This document shows positions 7,261 to 13,815 of a stretch of 14,739 bases of DNA, piece after piece. Position 1 is the stretch's first letter. The number at the start of each line of letters is the position of its first letter. The position numbers and the translations under genes are program-made. Below the pieces are notes generated by a model, which worked only from the letters and a program-made list of their open reading frames with translations, did not search any database and was not told the DNA's origin. Origin of the DNA: CAVPRW01 sp046727435 [NCBI: bacterium] (GTDB lineage Bacteria > Tectomicrobia > Entotheonellia > J063); assembly GCA_046727435.1 (NCBI GenBank), contig JBKPCR010000343.1, positions 1 to 14,739 on the forward strand, read 5' to 3'.

Positions 7261-8790
7261 GGGCTACAGAGGTACTTCGACACCCAAGGGACTTTCCCAC
7301 CTGAAAATTCTCCCGAGGAGTATGCTGCCTACTTTCAAGCGACGTATCCAGACCCCGCGGATCAACGAGCTGTCCTGGAAAGTTATATGGCCGGTGCAAA
7401 ACCCAGTTATGGGCATTTAGTTTTAGCGGCTTTGATGAAGATGGGGAAGATTCGAATCGTCTGGACTTCAAACTTCGACAGAGTTGTTGAGGATGCAGCG
7501 GTTCAAATGCTCGGTAGTACTTCTAGATTCCTGACCGCAACCCTGGACAACCCCCAGACTGCGCTCCAATCTCTCAATGAGGGGCGATGGCCCCTCATCG
7601 GCAAAATGCATGGCGACTTCCAATCCCGCCGCCTGAAGAATACTTCACAGGAACTACAAAGCCAGGATTTTGAGATCCGCCGCGCCTTTACCGAATCGTG
7701 CAGACGGTACGGATTGATTGTCGTCGGCTATAGTGGCCGTGACGAGAGCATCATGGCCGCTCTTGAAGAAGCGATCGATGGAGGGCATGGCTATCCGGGA
7801 GGACTCTTCTGGTTTCAAAGACCTGACTCGCGCTTATTTCCGGCAGTGGCAGATTTCCTAGAGAAGGCTACAAAGGCTGGTGTACAGGCAGAGCTGTTGG
7901 AAGTACAAACATTCGACGAACTGCTTGGCGATATCATCAAGCAGTTTGAGAAGGTCCCGCCGGACATAGCGACGATACTAGATCGTCATGGTTCACGGCT
8001 AACGGGGATTCCTCCCGTACCACCAGGGCGTGGTTGGCCCGTCATCAGGCTTAATGCTCTACCTGTCACAATCTGGCCCACCATGTGCAGACGTGTCGTC
8101 TGCAGTATTGGAGGGACCAAGGAGGTTCTCGATGCGATAGCGAAACAAAAGGCAAGAATAATAGGAGCAAGGGCACGAGTGGGTGTTTTAGCATTTGGTA
8201 GCGACACAGAGATACGAAAGGCTTTCTCCCCCTTTCACATCACCGACTTTGATTGCCATGTGATCGAGCCCAATAGACTTGGATTTGAGTCCGCTGAACT
8301 TGGCCTCTTACGAGATGCTCTTGCGCAAGCTTTTCAAGCCAACCGCCCTTTTGTGGCTGAGAGAGTACGCTCGGCACACATTTTACAGCTCGACTTTAAT
8401 AGAGCATCTGCGGCCGAGCTCGCTCCCTTAAAAGAATGCACTGGACAGCTAGCCGGTACTATTCCGAAGACCTCAGTTGAGTGGTCTGAGGCGCAAAAAA
8501 TCAAACTTGATTACCAGGTAGGGCGTTTGTGGCTCCTCGTTGAACCCATGATCTACCGTGGGAATGCTGTGGACTCTGAGCAGCGTCGGGCTGCCGACGA
8601 TTATATCCGGGAGCGTCTCGCTATTCGTTACAACCGGCAATGGAATTCATTGATCGAAGCTTCGTTGATACTCCTCATGGGCCAAAGACCCGAGATTCAG
8701 CTTCGGGCGTTTGGCATAGAGGACGGAATCGACGCTTCATTTACGCTCACAAGAATCACGGCGTTCAGCCGCAGGAATGGTTCTCGATGA
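7261..8790 (+). CDS. SIR2-APAZ protein of a SPARSA system, main part after the in-frame TAA
   Basis: The continuation of the frame begun at 7060. Counting the stop as one residue, the whole protein would be 576 residues, the normal size for SIR2-APAZ. The SIR2 half holds TSNFD (Asn 138) and KMHGD (His 184), the Asn/His pair of NAD+-hydrolysing SIR2 effectors, plus IVVGYSGRDESI. From about residue 290 follows an APAZ domain (ARVGVLAFGSDTEIRKAF, then SAHILQLDFN), which binds the Argonaute partner. In known systems, target recognition by Argonaute triggers NAD+ depletion and cell death. The first ATG after the TAA is at 7387, so an independent product would lack about 110 N-terminal residues including GAGAS. 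The stop overlaps the Argonaute start (ATGA, 8787-8790). Confidence 0.88.
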   Translation, partial: GLQRYFDTQGTFPPENSPEEYAAYFQATYPDPADQRAVLESYMAGAKPSYGHLVLAALMKMGKIRIVWTSNFDRVVEDAAVQMLGSTSRFLTATLDNPQTALQSLNEGRWPLIGKMHGDFQSRRLKNTSQELQSQDFEIRRAFTESCRRYGLIVVGYSGRDESIMAALEEAIDGGHGYPGGLFWFQRPDSRLFPAVADFLEKATKAGVQAELLEVQTFDELLGDIIKQFEKVPPDIATILDRHGSRLTGIPPVPPGRGWPVIRLNALPVTIWPTMCRRVVCSIGGTKEVLDAIAKQKARIIGARARVGVLAFGSDTEIRKAFSPFHITDFDCHVIEPNRLGFESAELGLLRDALAQAFQANRPFVAERVRSAHILQLDFNRASAAELAPLKECTGQLAGTIPKTSVEWSEAQKIKLDYQVGRLWLLVEPMIYRGNAVDSEQRRAADDYIRERLAIRYNRQWNSLIEASLILLMGQRPEIQLRAFGIEDGIDASFTLTRITAFSRRNGSR

Positions 8791-9884
8791 ATAAACCATT
8801 CGATTTGCCTGCTCACTTTCGGATAGAAGAACCAAATCTGCTTTTTCACCCCGATAGGCCACAAGATCGAGATCCCCATCCTCTTAGAGGGTTGCTTCAA
8901 TTTGGCCCATTCAGCCGATCTTTGATCAATCCAGTATTAGATCCTATCCGTGTGGCCACAATCTTCCCTAACAGTTTTAGGGGCCGAGTGAGGGCACTTT
9001 TCAGAGAACTTGAACAAAGGCATTTTCCCCGAGAACGAAAAGATTATCTGATCGAGTTTCCAGGATTCGCTCGGGTATTCGGCCTCCGCGCCATGCTAGC
9101 CTCAGAAGAGGCGCATGTTGAGCTGCCTAATTCGATCGACCATGATGTTTTGACTGCGAAACAACCGCACTTACTATTGGCTGACATTCTCACAAGTGCA
9201 GTTAACAGATTAAGTGGAGTCCGACACGAGTTTGATATGTTAATGATATTTCTGCCATCTCGGTGGGAGGTGGGTTTTAAAGGAGAAGATGACGATTTTG
9301 ACCTGCATGATTATCTCAAAGCGGTCAATGCTTCACGCGGCATCCCAATGCAAATCATTCGAGAGGATCACGCCCTAAGTTACCACTGTAGGGCGAGCGT
9401 CATGTGGCGTCTCGGGATCGCTCTTTACTGCAAGGCTGGCGGTGTACCATGGAAACTGGCCGACCAGGATCCGGAAACCGCATACATTGGGCTCAGTTAT
9501 GCGCTACGGTTCAATGAGACTGGGCACGTCTCCTTCATCACATGCTGCAGCCAGGTGTTTGATGCCGATGGGGCTGGGTTGGAATTTATAGATTATGAAA
9601 CTGATGACTTTCACTTTCCGCTTGATAATGCGCGTGGCAATCCTTTCTTGAGTCGCACAGAGATGCGCCGTGTAATGGCAAGGAGCCTCACGCTGTATCA
9701 ACGCCGTCATGGAGGGAGGAGCCCAAAGCGCGTGATCATTCACAAGACAACTGAGTTCAAGCCAGATGAAGTAAACGGATGCTTTGATGCATGGTCGTCG
9801 TGCGAAGGTATCGATTTGTATCAAATTCAGCAGGATACACTCTGGTGTGGGGTTCTGATCGATCCTCCCCGCACAGCAGGGTAG
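8787..9884 (+). CDS. Short prokaryotic Argonaute (MID-PIWI), cut by an in-frame TAG
   Basis: A 365-residue open part of a short pAgo that would be 483 residues without the stop, matching SPARSA Argonautes. It opens MNKPFDLPAHF and has the N-terminal HPLRGLLQFGPFS typical of short pAgos. A MID domain (roughly residues 60-225) ends in the MID/PIWI junction signature CKAGGVPWKLA (215-225), followed by the PIWI strand AYIGLSYALR. PIWI catalytic residues are absent, as expected for short pAgos: the first Asp position is Ser (IGLS) and the RDG-like site is HKT (VIIHKTTEF). It therefore binds guide and target without slicing. TAG 9882-9884 falls inside PIWI after DPPRTAG. Start at ATG 8787, overlapping the SIR2-APAZ stop. 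Confidence 0.9.
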   Translation: MNKPFDLPAHFRIEEPNLLFHPDRPQDRDPHPLRGLLQFGPFSRSLINPVLDPIRVATIFPNSFRGRVRALFRELEQRHFPRERKDYLIEFPGFARVFGLRAMLASEEAHVELPNSIDHDVLTAKQPHLLLADILTSAVNRLSGVRHEFDMLMIFLPSRWEVGFKGEDDDFDLHDYLKAVNASRGIPMQIIREDHALSYHCRASVMWRLGIALYCKAGGVPWKLADQDPETAYIGLSYALRFNETGHVSFITCCSQVFDADGAGLEFIDYETDDFHFPLDNARGNPFLSRTEMRRVMARSLTLYQRRHGGRSPKRVIIHKTTEFKPDEVNGCFDAWSSCEGIDLYQIQQDTLWCGVLIDPPRTAG

Positions 9885-10238
9885 AGGACTGGCACTCCCG
9901 CTTCGTACCCTTGTCATAGAGGGACATATCTTCAACTGGGAACCAGAGAGCTCCTCCTCTGGACGCAAGGTAATGTCCCAGAGGCGTTGGATGGAAGGAA
10001 TTTCTATAAAGAGGGTAAAGGGATACCCCATCCTCTCTTACTAAAAAGATTCGCTGGTCATGGTGGCTGGGACGAGCAGGTCCGCGCAGTTTTAGGCCTC
10101 TCCAAAATGAACTGGAATAACGACTCATTATATGACCGCCTGCCGGTAACTCTCAGTTATGCTAGTACACTTGCCAGAACGGTCAAGCGTATGCCAACGA
10201 TTCTTCCACGGCCGTATGAGTTTCGGTTGTTCATGTAA
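9885..10238 (+). pseudogene. C-terminal PIWI segment of the short Argonaute, after the in-frame TAG
   Basis: 117 codons in the same frame as the Argonaute, directly after TAG 9882-9884. It reads as intact PIWI C-terminus: ASYPCHRGTYLQLG, KEGKGIPHPLLLKRF, the well-conserved LGLSKMNWNND with the RLPVTLSYASTLA helix, and the terminal YEFRLFM ending in TAA (10236-10238). The ends of Argonaute proteins are very conserved, so this is good evidence that the frame was one gene until recently. It has no plausible start or ribosome-binding site of its own and would be made only by readthrough. Confidence 0.85.
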
Positions 10239-10263
10239 TTCGGCAAACGAAGCCAAGAACAGT

Positions 10264-10291
10264 CTATGAGGCCTATGGCCTTTTCGCATAG
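10264..10291 (+). terminator. Hairpin after the Argonaute gene, possible terminator
   Basis: AGGCC (10269-10273), loop TAT, GGCCT (10277-10281) followed by TTT. Outside it CTATG (10264-10268) pairs with CATAG (10287-10291). It lies 26 bp after the operon's last stop codon. The T-run is only four bases (10281-10284), so efficiency may be low. Confidence 0.45.
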
Positions 10292-10459
10292 TCGCAAGGG
10301 TAGTTTGGGCAGTCTTCGAGGAAGATCTGTCGGAAGGCTTGCCCCAGCTTTCCAACTGTCCCACCTGTGAGTAGAGCACCCTCTCTAGGCACAGCCGCGC
10401 CGACTGCGCCTCCGCTCCTGGTCTGGTGCGACCTTCCAGGGCTGCGCCAGTTTCAATTG

Positions 10460-11002
10460 TCAGTTGTGCTCTAGTCCCACCTCAGCAAGTCTCACTGGAT
10501 TGTCGTAAAGATTGCGTTTACAATCCCTATTCATGGCACCGGTGGCACGAACGCAGTGGTGTGTGATGTCGAAGATGACCCCGGGCAAGGCCGTGGGGAA
10601 GCGCGCGGGAATACCCAATGGGCCGCGGTAGGCAATCCGGCCCTCGAACGTGGAGCGGCCGAGCTTGTCCCGCCGCGCACGGACGTGAATCATATCTTCA
10701 GGGAAATCGAAACCAATAAGCTCGCTGCCAATGCGCGCCAAGATGGCTAGTGTCTCCCCAATCGCGGCCTCACTGTATGAAGCATCGGGAAGAAGTGAGA
10801 AATCCAAGTCCTCGGAGAACCGGTAGGTTTCCACGTAGCACTTCTTGATACAGGTTCCGCCTTTAAGGATCCAACTGGCTCGCGTCGCCGGATGGGACGC
10901 CAGGGAAGCCAATATCCATCCTAGGATGTAGTCCTTCTCCACAACCTCCGGACGTAGTTGCCACTCCGTGGAGCGATCGAGAACGTCTTGCTTGCCGATC
11001 AT
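10460..11002 (-). CDS. abiEii: AbiEii-family nucleotidyltransferase toxin, C-terminally truncated
   Basis: 180 residues, against about 300 for complete members. The N-terminal half is typical: EVVEKDYILGWIL, then the active site with WILKGGTCIKKCY (GGT at 48-50) and RFSEDLDFSLL (E64, D65, D67). It continues to GVIFDITHH (to residue 149). After that the usual C-terminal helical domain is missing; the last 31 residues are not recognisable. The loss point coincides with a 41-bp sequence (10513-10553) that recurs at 12234-12274. AbiEii toxins transfer nucleotides and cause reversible growth arrest in phage defence; this copy is probably inactive, although the active site remains. The start overlaps the AbiEi stop (ATGA, 10999-11002). 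Confidence 0.82.
   Translation of the reverse strand: MIGKQDVLDRSTEWQLRPEVVEKDYILGWILASLASHPATRASWILKGGTCIKKCYVETYRFSEDLDFSLLPDASYSEAAIGETLAILARIGSELIGFDFPEDMIHVRARRDKLGRSTFEGRIAYRGPLGIPARFPTALPGVIFDITHHCVRATGAMNRDCKRNLYDNPVRLAEVGLEHN
10513..10553. repeat. Imperfect direct repeat, copy 1
   Basis: 41 bases aligning without gaps to 12234-12274, with 32 identities by eye, including nine identical starting bases (TGCGTTTAC). It lies within the end of the truncated abiEii frame, exactly where similarity to that family stops. Confidence 0.5.
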
Positions 11003-11805
11003 GACGCGTCTGTCTGACCGCTGAGCGTAACATTGACCCAGAGGCGCCAGCGGCGCAGGAGTGTGCCGCGTTGTCGAACCATCGGATCAAGTCGTACATT
11101 GCCAGCCGTCAGATGCTTTCCCGCCTCGTCGCGTTGCACCTGTTCTTCCGGCCATAGGAGTTCGGCAATATATCCAAGACGTTTCCACACAGCTCCGGTC
11201 CCGACCTCCCGGGCGACCTGTGCGAGTTTTTGGAGGTCACGCTCCCGACTGCTGCCATAGGTATCCATCATGTGCACCAGGTGCCGAATGCCGCCACAAA
11301 GTCCTGGATGACGCAGGCAATCCACAATGGTCCGCTCCTGGTCGGAGACCAGCACACGTTCACGGCCCCGCCAAACCAGGACCGCCCCGGTCATCCGTGC
11401 GCGGGGGACCCGGAAGAGACGGAACTCATGGTTAAGCAACAGCACAGAACAAGTTCTGACGTGTGCAGCAGTGACTATAAGTGTGGAGCGGAAGATCTGC
11501 TCGGTCATTCCCCAATACTCGGCGGCACTCCAGCCGCCGATATAGCATGGTGCGAAAGCCTCTCGTGCAAGCACCCAGGGGTCTTCCGCCACCATGGGCC
11601 GACCGGGCTCAACCTCGAGTGGTAAGACTAGATAGAGTCCCCGGCGCGCGCGGAGCAGCCAACCGCGGCGTGCAAGGGCAGCGAGTTTTATGGCAGCGAC
11701 TCTATGCGAGAGACCGAGAGCCTCTGCAGCACTGGGGACGGTGATTAGGCCTCCGCGAGCAGCTCTTGCGAGTTTCGCGATTGCAGTTCGAGAGGGAGTA
11801 GGCAT
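10999..11805 (-). CDS. abiEi: AbiEi-family antitoxin / transcriptional regulator
   Basis: A 268-residue protein with an N-terminal winged helix (residues about 1-60: RGGLITVPSAAEALGLS, then LARRGWLLRARRGLYLVLP). The AbiEi C-terminal domain follows, with CYIGGWSAAEYWGMTEQI and VLVSDQERTIVDCLRHPGLCGG. In AbiE systems this protein represses its own operon by binding repeats in the promoter and offsets the AbiEii toxin by a non-contact (type IV) mechanism. The start at 11805 (MPTPSRTA) is preferred over an upstream in-frame ATG at 11910: AAAGGGA lies about 9 nt before it, and the upstream extension is AT-rich and unlike protein sequence. No damage is visible. First gene of the pair, overlapping abiEii by 4 nt. 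Confidence 0.88.
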   Translation of the reverse strand: MPTPSRTAIAKLARAARGGLITVPSAAEALGLSHRVAAIKLAALARRGWLLRARRGLYLVLPLEVEPGRPMVAEDPWVLAREAFAPCYIGGWSAAEYWGMTEQIFRSTLIVTAAHVRTCSVLLLNHEFRLFRVPRARMTGAVLVWRGRERVLVSDQERTIVDCLRHPGLCGGIRHLVHMMDTYGSSRERDLQKLAQVAREVGTGAVWKRLGYIAELLWPEEQVQRDEAGKHLTAGNVRLDPMVRQRGTLLRRWRLWVNVTLSGQTDAS

Positions 11806-11846
11806 ATTATTGTTCCCTTTAGGAGACAAGGGAGTTTTAACGGTTG

Positions 11847-11880
11847 CATATCTATATGTCGTAATTTTTAGTTTAGATAT
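11847..11880. promoter_or_regulatory. AT-rich abiE upstream region with inverted repeats
   Basis: CATAT-CT-ATATG (11847-11858) is a near-continuous palindrome. ATATCTA (11848-11854) also forms an inverted pair with TAGATAT (11874-11880). This lies 42-75 bp upstream of the abiEi start in a markedly AT-rich patch. AbiEi regulators bind inverted repeats in their promoters, so this is a sensible operator candidate. A TATACT on the minus strand (11895-11900) could be the -10. Confidence 0.4.
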
Positions 11881-12233
11881 ATTTTTACATACAAAGTATA
11901 CCAGACGCAACTGTTTTTGCGAGCGGGAAACGCTATCTCAGGATAGGTGCTGACAACAGTTGACAGCGACCAGAGAGTCCTTTTATGAGGAAGCTTTGTA
12001 AGGAGCTTTCACAGCTTCACATACATGCAAAGGGCTCAGGACACCAGCAGTTGGAATGGCCCAATCACTGTCCTTAGACCGCCGCGCGCCGTGGCGGCGC
12101 ACCGCCTGGTGCCGGCCGTTATACCTTCTGGCATGGCCCGCTTCCGAGGATTATACCCTCGACGCTGGTATGTTGCCTTACGCGGGCATACGACAGTTCC
12201 ATCACTGAAGTCCCCCTAGCTTAGCATACGATG

Positions 12234-12274
12234 TGCGTTTACGATGCCTATCCACGGCACGGGTGCTATGGACG
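12234..12274. repeat. Imperfect direct repeat, copy 2
   Basis: Partner of 10513-10553 (32 of 41 positions identical, same orientation, no gaps). The two copies bracket the AbiE pair. It lies in non-coding sequence. Confidence 0.5.
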
Positions 12275-12299
12275 AGGACTTACACCACTACCAATTGGG

Positions 12300-12329
12300 G
12301 TGAGGCGAGACAAAAGTGCTCGCCCTCAC
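12300..12329. repeat. Long hairpin in non-coding DNA
   Basis: GTGAGGCGAG (12300-12309) pairs with CTCGCCCTCAC (12319-12329) around a 9-nt loop; ten pairs with one bulged base. No T-run follows. It could be a structured element end or a weak terminator. Confidence 0.35.
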
Positions 12330-12557
12330 GGCGGGTTTGGGCGCCGGTGCTGTAATGGCCACAGACGACTTTCTGGCGTTGATTGTCGCCAATCGGCTTG
12401 GCTTGTCGTGACAGTTGTTTCTGGATTGTATCGTTGGGCGGGCAACATGTGACGAACACTAGGTGACGGAGCCTATGCAAGTTGTCCAGGCGGTCTGCCC
12501 TCGTTATCCAACCGGATTCGCCTTGCATTCGCTGACAATGTTGAAGAAACTCAAATC

Positions 12558-12776
12558 GTGAGCAAGGTCTTGGTATCCGTACCAGAGGATCGCGAACAGG
12601 TCCTCAAACCTATACTCGAGCGCGATCCCAACAAGGGCGCAGAACTGCTCAGGGCCGTGTTTGAAGCACGACTGGCTGAACTGCACCCTTCCAAGCCTGA
12701 GCAGTGCACACCGGCCCTCACCCATATCTTTACAAAGGACCGGCGGCTCCAGCGTGTCAACCAAGAGAGAGACTAA
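12558..12776 (+). CDS. Small hypothetical protein (doubtful)
   Basis: A possible 72-residue protein from GTG 12558 (MSKVLVSVPEDREQVLKPI), ending 3 nt before the LLM start. The composition is plausible for a soluble, charged helical protein, and the position fits an operon with LLM. The only Shine-Dalgarno is a weak GAAGAA about 10 nt upstream. I do not recognise any family. Overlapping minus-strand frames look worse. It may be a fragment or a chance frame. Confidence 0.3.
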   Translation: MSKVLVSVPEDREQVLKPILERDPNKGAELLRAVFEARLAELHPSKPEQCTPALTHIFTKDRRLQRVNQERD

Positions 12777-12779
12777 CAC

Positions 12780-13799
12780 ATGTACTTTTCGCATCTGATG
12801 CTATGTGACCGACGCGAGGGGCTATCAAGCCAAGAGCGCTACGAACAGCTGATAGAAGAGGTGCGGCTGCTGGAGGAATTGGGCTACTGGTGCTGCTGGT
12901 TCGCCGAACACCACTTCGCCGGCTATGCCCTGATGCCAGACTGTCTGCTCATGGCCGCGGCGGCAGCGCGCGAAACCTCGCGCATCCGCCTGGGCGCCGG
13001 GGTGGTCGTGCTCCCCTTCCAGCACCACCCAATCCGTGTCGCGGAGCAGGCCGCCATGGTAGACTGCCTCTCCAATGGCCGGTTGGAGTTGGGATTCGGA
13101 CGTGGCTACCAACCGCACGAATTCACTGGCTTTGGGATCACGCTGGGGGAAGGCCACGATCGCTTCGAGCAGGCCCTGCGCGTGATCGTCCAGGCCCTCG
13201 ACCAGCTTGACGACTTCACCTATGATACCCCGCTCTTCAAGGGCGAGCGCATCACTATCTGGCCCAGGCCTGTACAGCGCCCGATCCCCTGTTGGGGGGC
13301 GGCGATCAGCGATGCCTCGTTTCTCCGCTATGGCCAGCTTGGCTGGCCGATCCTCACCTTTCCCGCTAACCAGCCACCCGAGCTGCTCAGGACACAGATC
13401 GATACTTACCGCCGGGTCTACTGTGAGCACGGCTACGATCCCAGCCGGATGCGGATCGGGCTAACGATGTTCACCTATGTCGCCGAGGACGCCGACGAAG
13501 CGCACGCGACCTTTGAGCGCGGCATGGCCCACTACTTTGGCTTCCTACACCGCATCACGACGGAGGCTGAGCCGGTTCAACACGACGTCTATGAGAGCCT
13601 CCCAACAACGGCCCGGCTATCCGGATCGCCAGCGCAGGTAGTGCAGCGGCTCCGTGAGCTGATCGATGACTTCGGCATCACAGACATTGTGAACGTGACT
13701 CAGTTCCGCGGCTACCTGACGCACGAACAAGTCCTCAGCTCGATCCGACTGTTTGCCGAGCAGGTGATGCCAGCGTTTCAGCCGGTCACCGCCTCTTGA
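12780..13799 (+). CDS. LLM class flavin-dependent oxidoreductase
   Basis: A complete 339-residue luciferase-like monooxygenase with a TIM barrel binding FMN or F420. It opens MYFSHLMLCDRREGLSSQERY. Landmarks are CWFAEHHFAGYALMPD near residue 45, SRIRLGAGVVVLPFQHHPIRVAEQ near 75, a GRLELGFGRGYQPHEFTGFG segment near 105, and IWPRPVQRPIPCWG near 165, where relatives place substrate and flavin loops. The C-terminal part (SGSPAQVVQRLRELIDDFG then VNVTQFRG) is the usual end of the family. Length is normal. A weak GAGAGAG about 7 nt upstream serves as ribosome-binding site. The substrate is unknown. It is a homologue of the truncated gene at 1-664. Confidence 0.93.
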   Translation: MYFSHLMLCDRREGLSSQERYEQLIEEVRLLEELGYWCCWFAEHHFAGYALMPDCLLMAAAAARETSRIRLGAGVVVLPFQHHPIRVAEQAAMVDCLSNGRLELGFGRGYQPHEFTGFGITLGEGHDRFEQALRVIVQALDQLDDFTYDTPLFKGERITIWPRPVQRPIPCWGAAISDASFLRYGQLGWPILTFPANQPPELLRTQIDTYRRVYCEHGYDPSRMRIGLTMFTYVAEDADEAHATFERGMAHYFGFLHRITTEAEPVQHDVYESLPTTARLSGSPAQVVQRLRELIDDFGITDIVNVTQFRGYLTHEQVLSSIRLFAEQVMPAFQPVTAS

Positions 13800-13815
13800 C
13801 GCGTGAAAATGATGG

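Larger units (their letters stand above)
11911..12557. other. Gene-poor region right of the AbiE pair
   Basis: About 650 bases with no gene I can support. It holds a GC-rich self-complementary patch (12080-12112: CGCCGC/GCGGCG, then GCACC-GCCT-GGTGC), the second copy of the 41-bp repeat (12234-12274), and a hairpin at 12300-12329. Short frames on either strand near 12050-12210 are rich in Arg and Pro and might be eroded mobile-element sequence, but none is identifiable. Confidence 0.45.

Noticed and set aside
8640-8786. Argonaute start at 8640
   Set aside because: This would overlap the SIR2-APAZ end by 150 bases in another frame; ATG 8787 gives the normal short-pAgo N-terminus and an ATGA coupling.
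4517-10238. Stop-codon reassignment in this organism
   Set aside because: TAG ends xth, TAA ends the Argonaute frame, and TGA ends several genes, so all three codons act as terminators here; only local mutation, error or partial readthrough remain.
11033-11744. Several plus-strand open frames over abiEi
   Set aside because: They are shadows of the minus-strand abiEi gene with Arg/Pro-rich, unrecognisable translations.
11806-11910. AbiEi start at 11910
   Set aside because: The extension is AT-rich, unlike the family, and covers the likely operator; ATG 11805 has a ribosome-binding site.
12025-12528. Short ORFs on both strands between AbiE and LLM
   Set aside because: No family similarity, no ribosome-binding sites and odd composition; perhaps eroded mobile DNA but not supportable.
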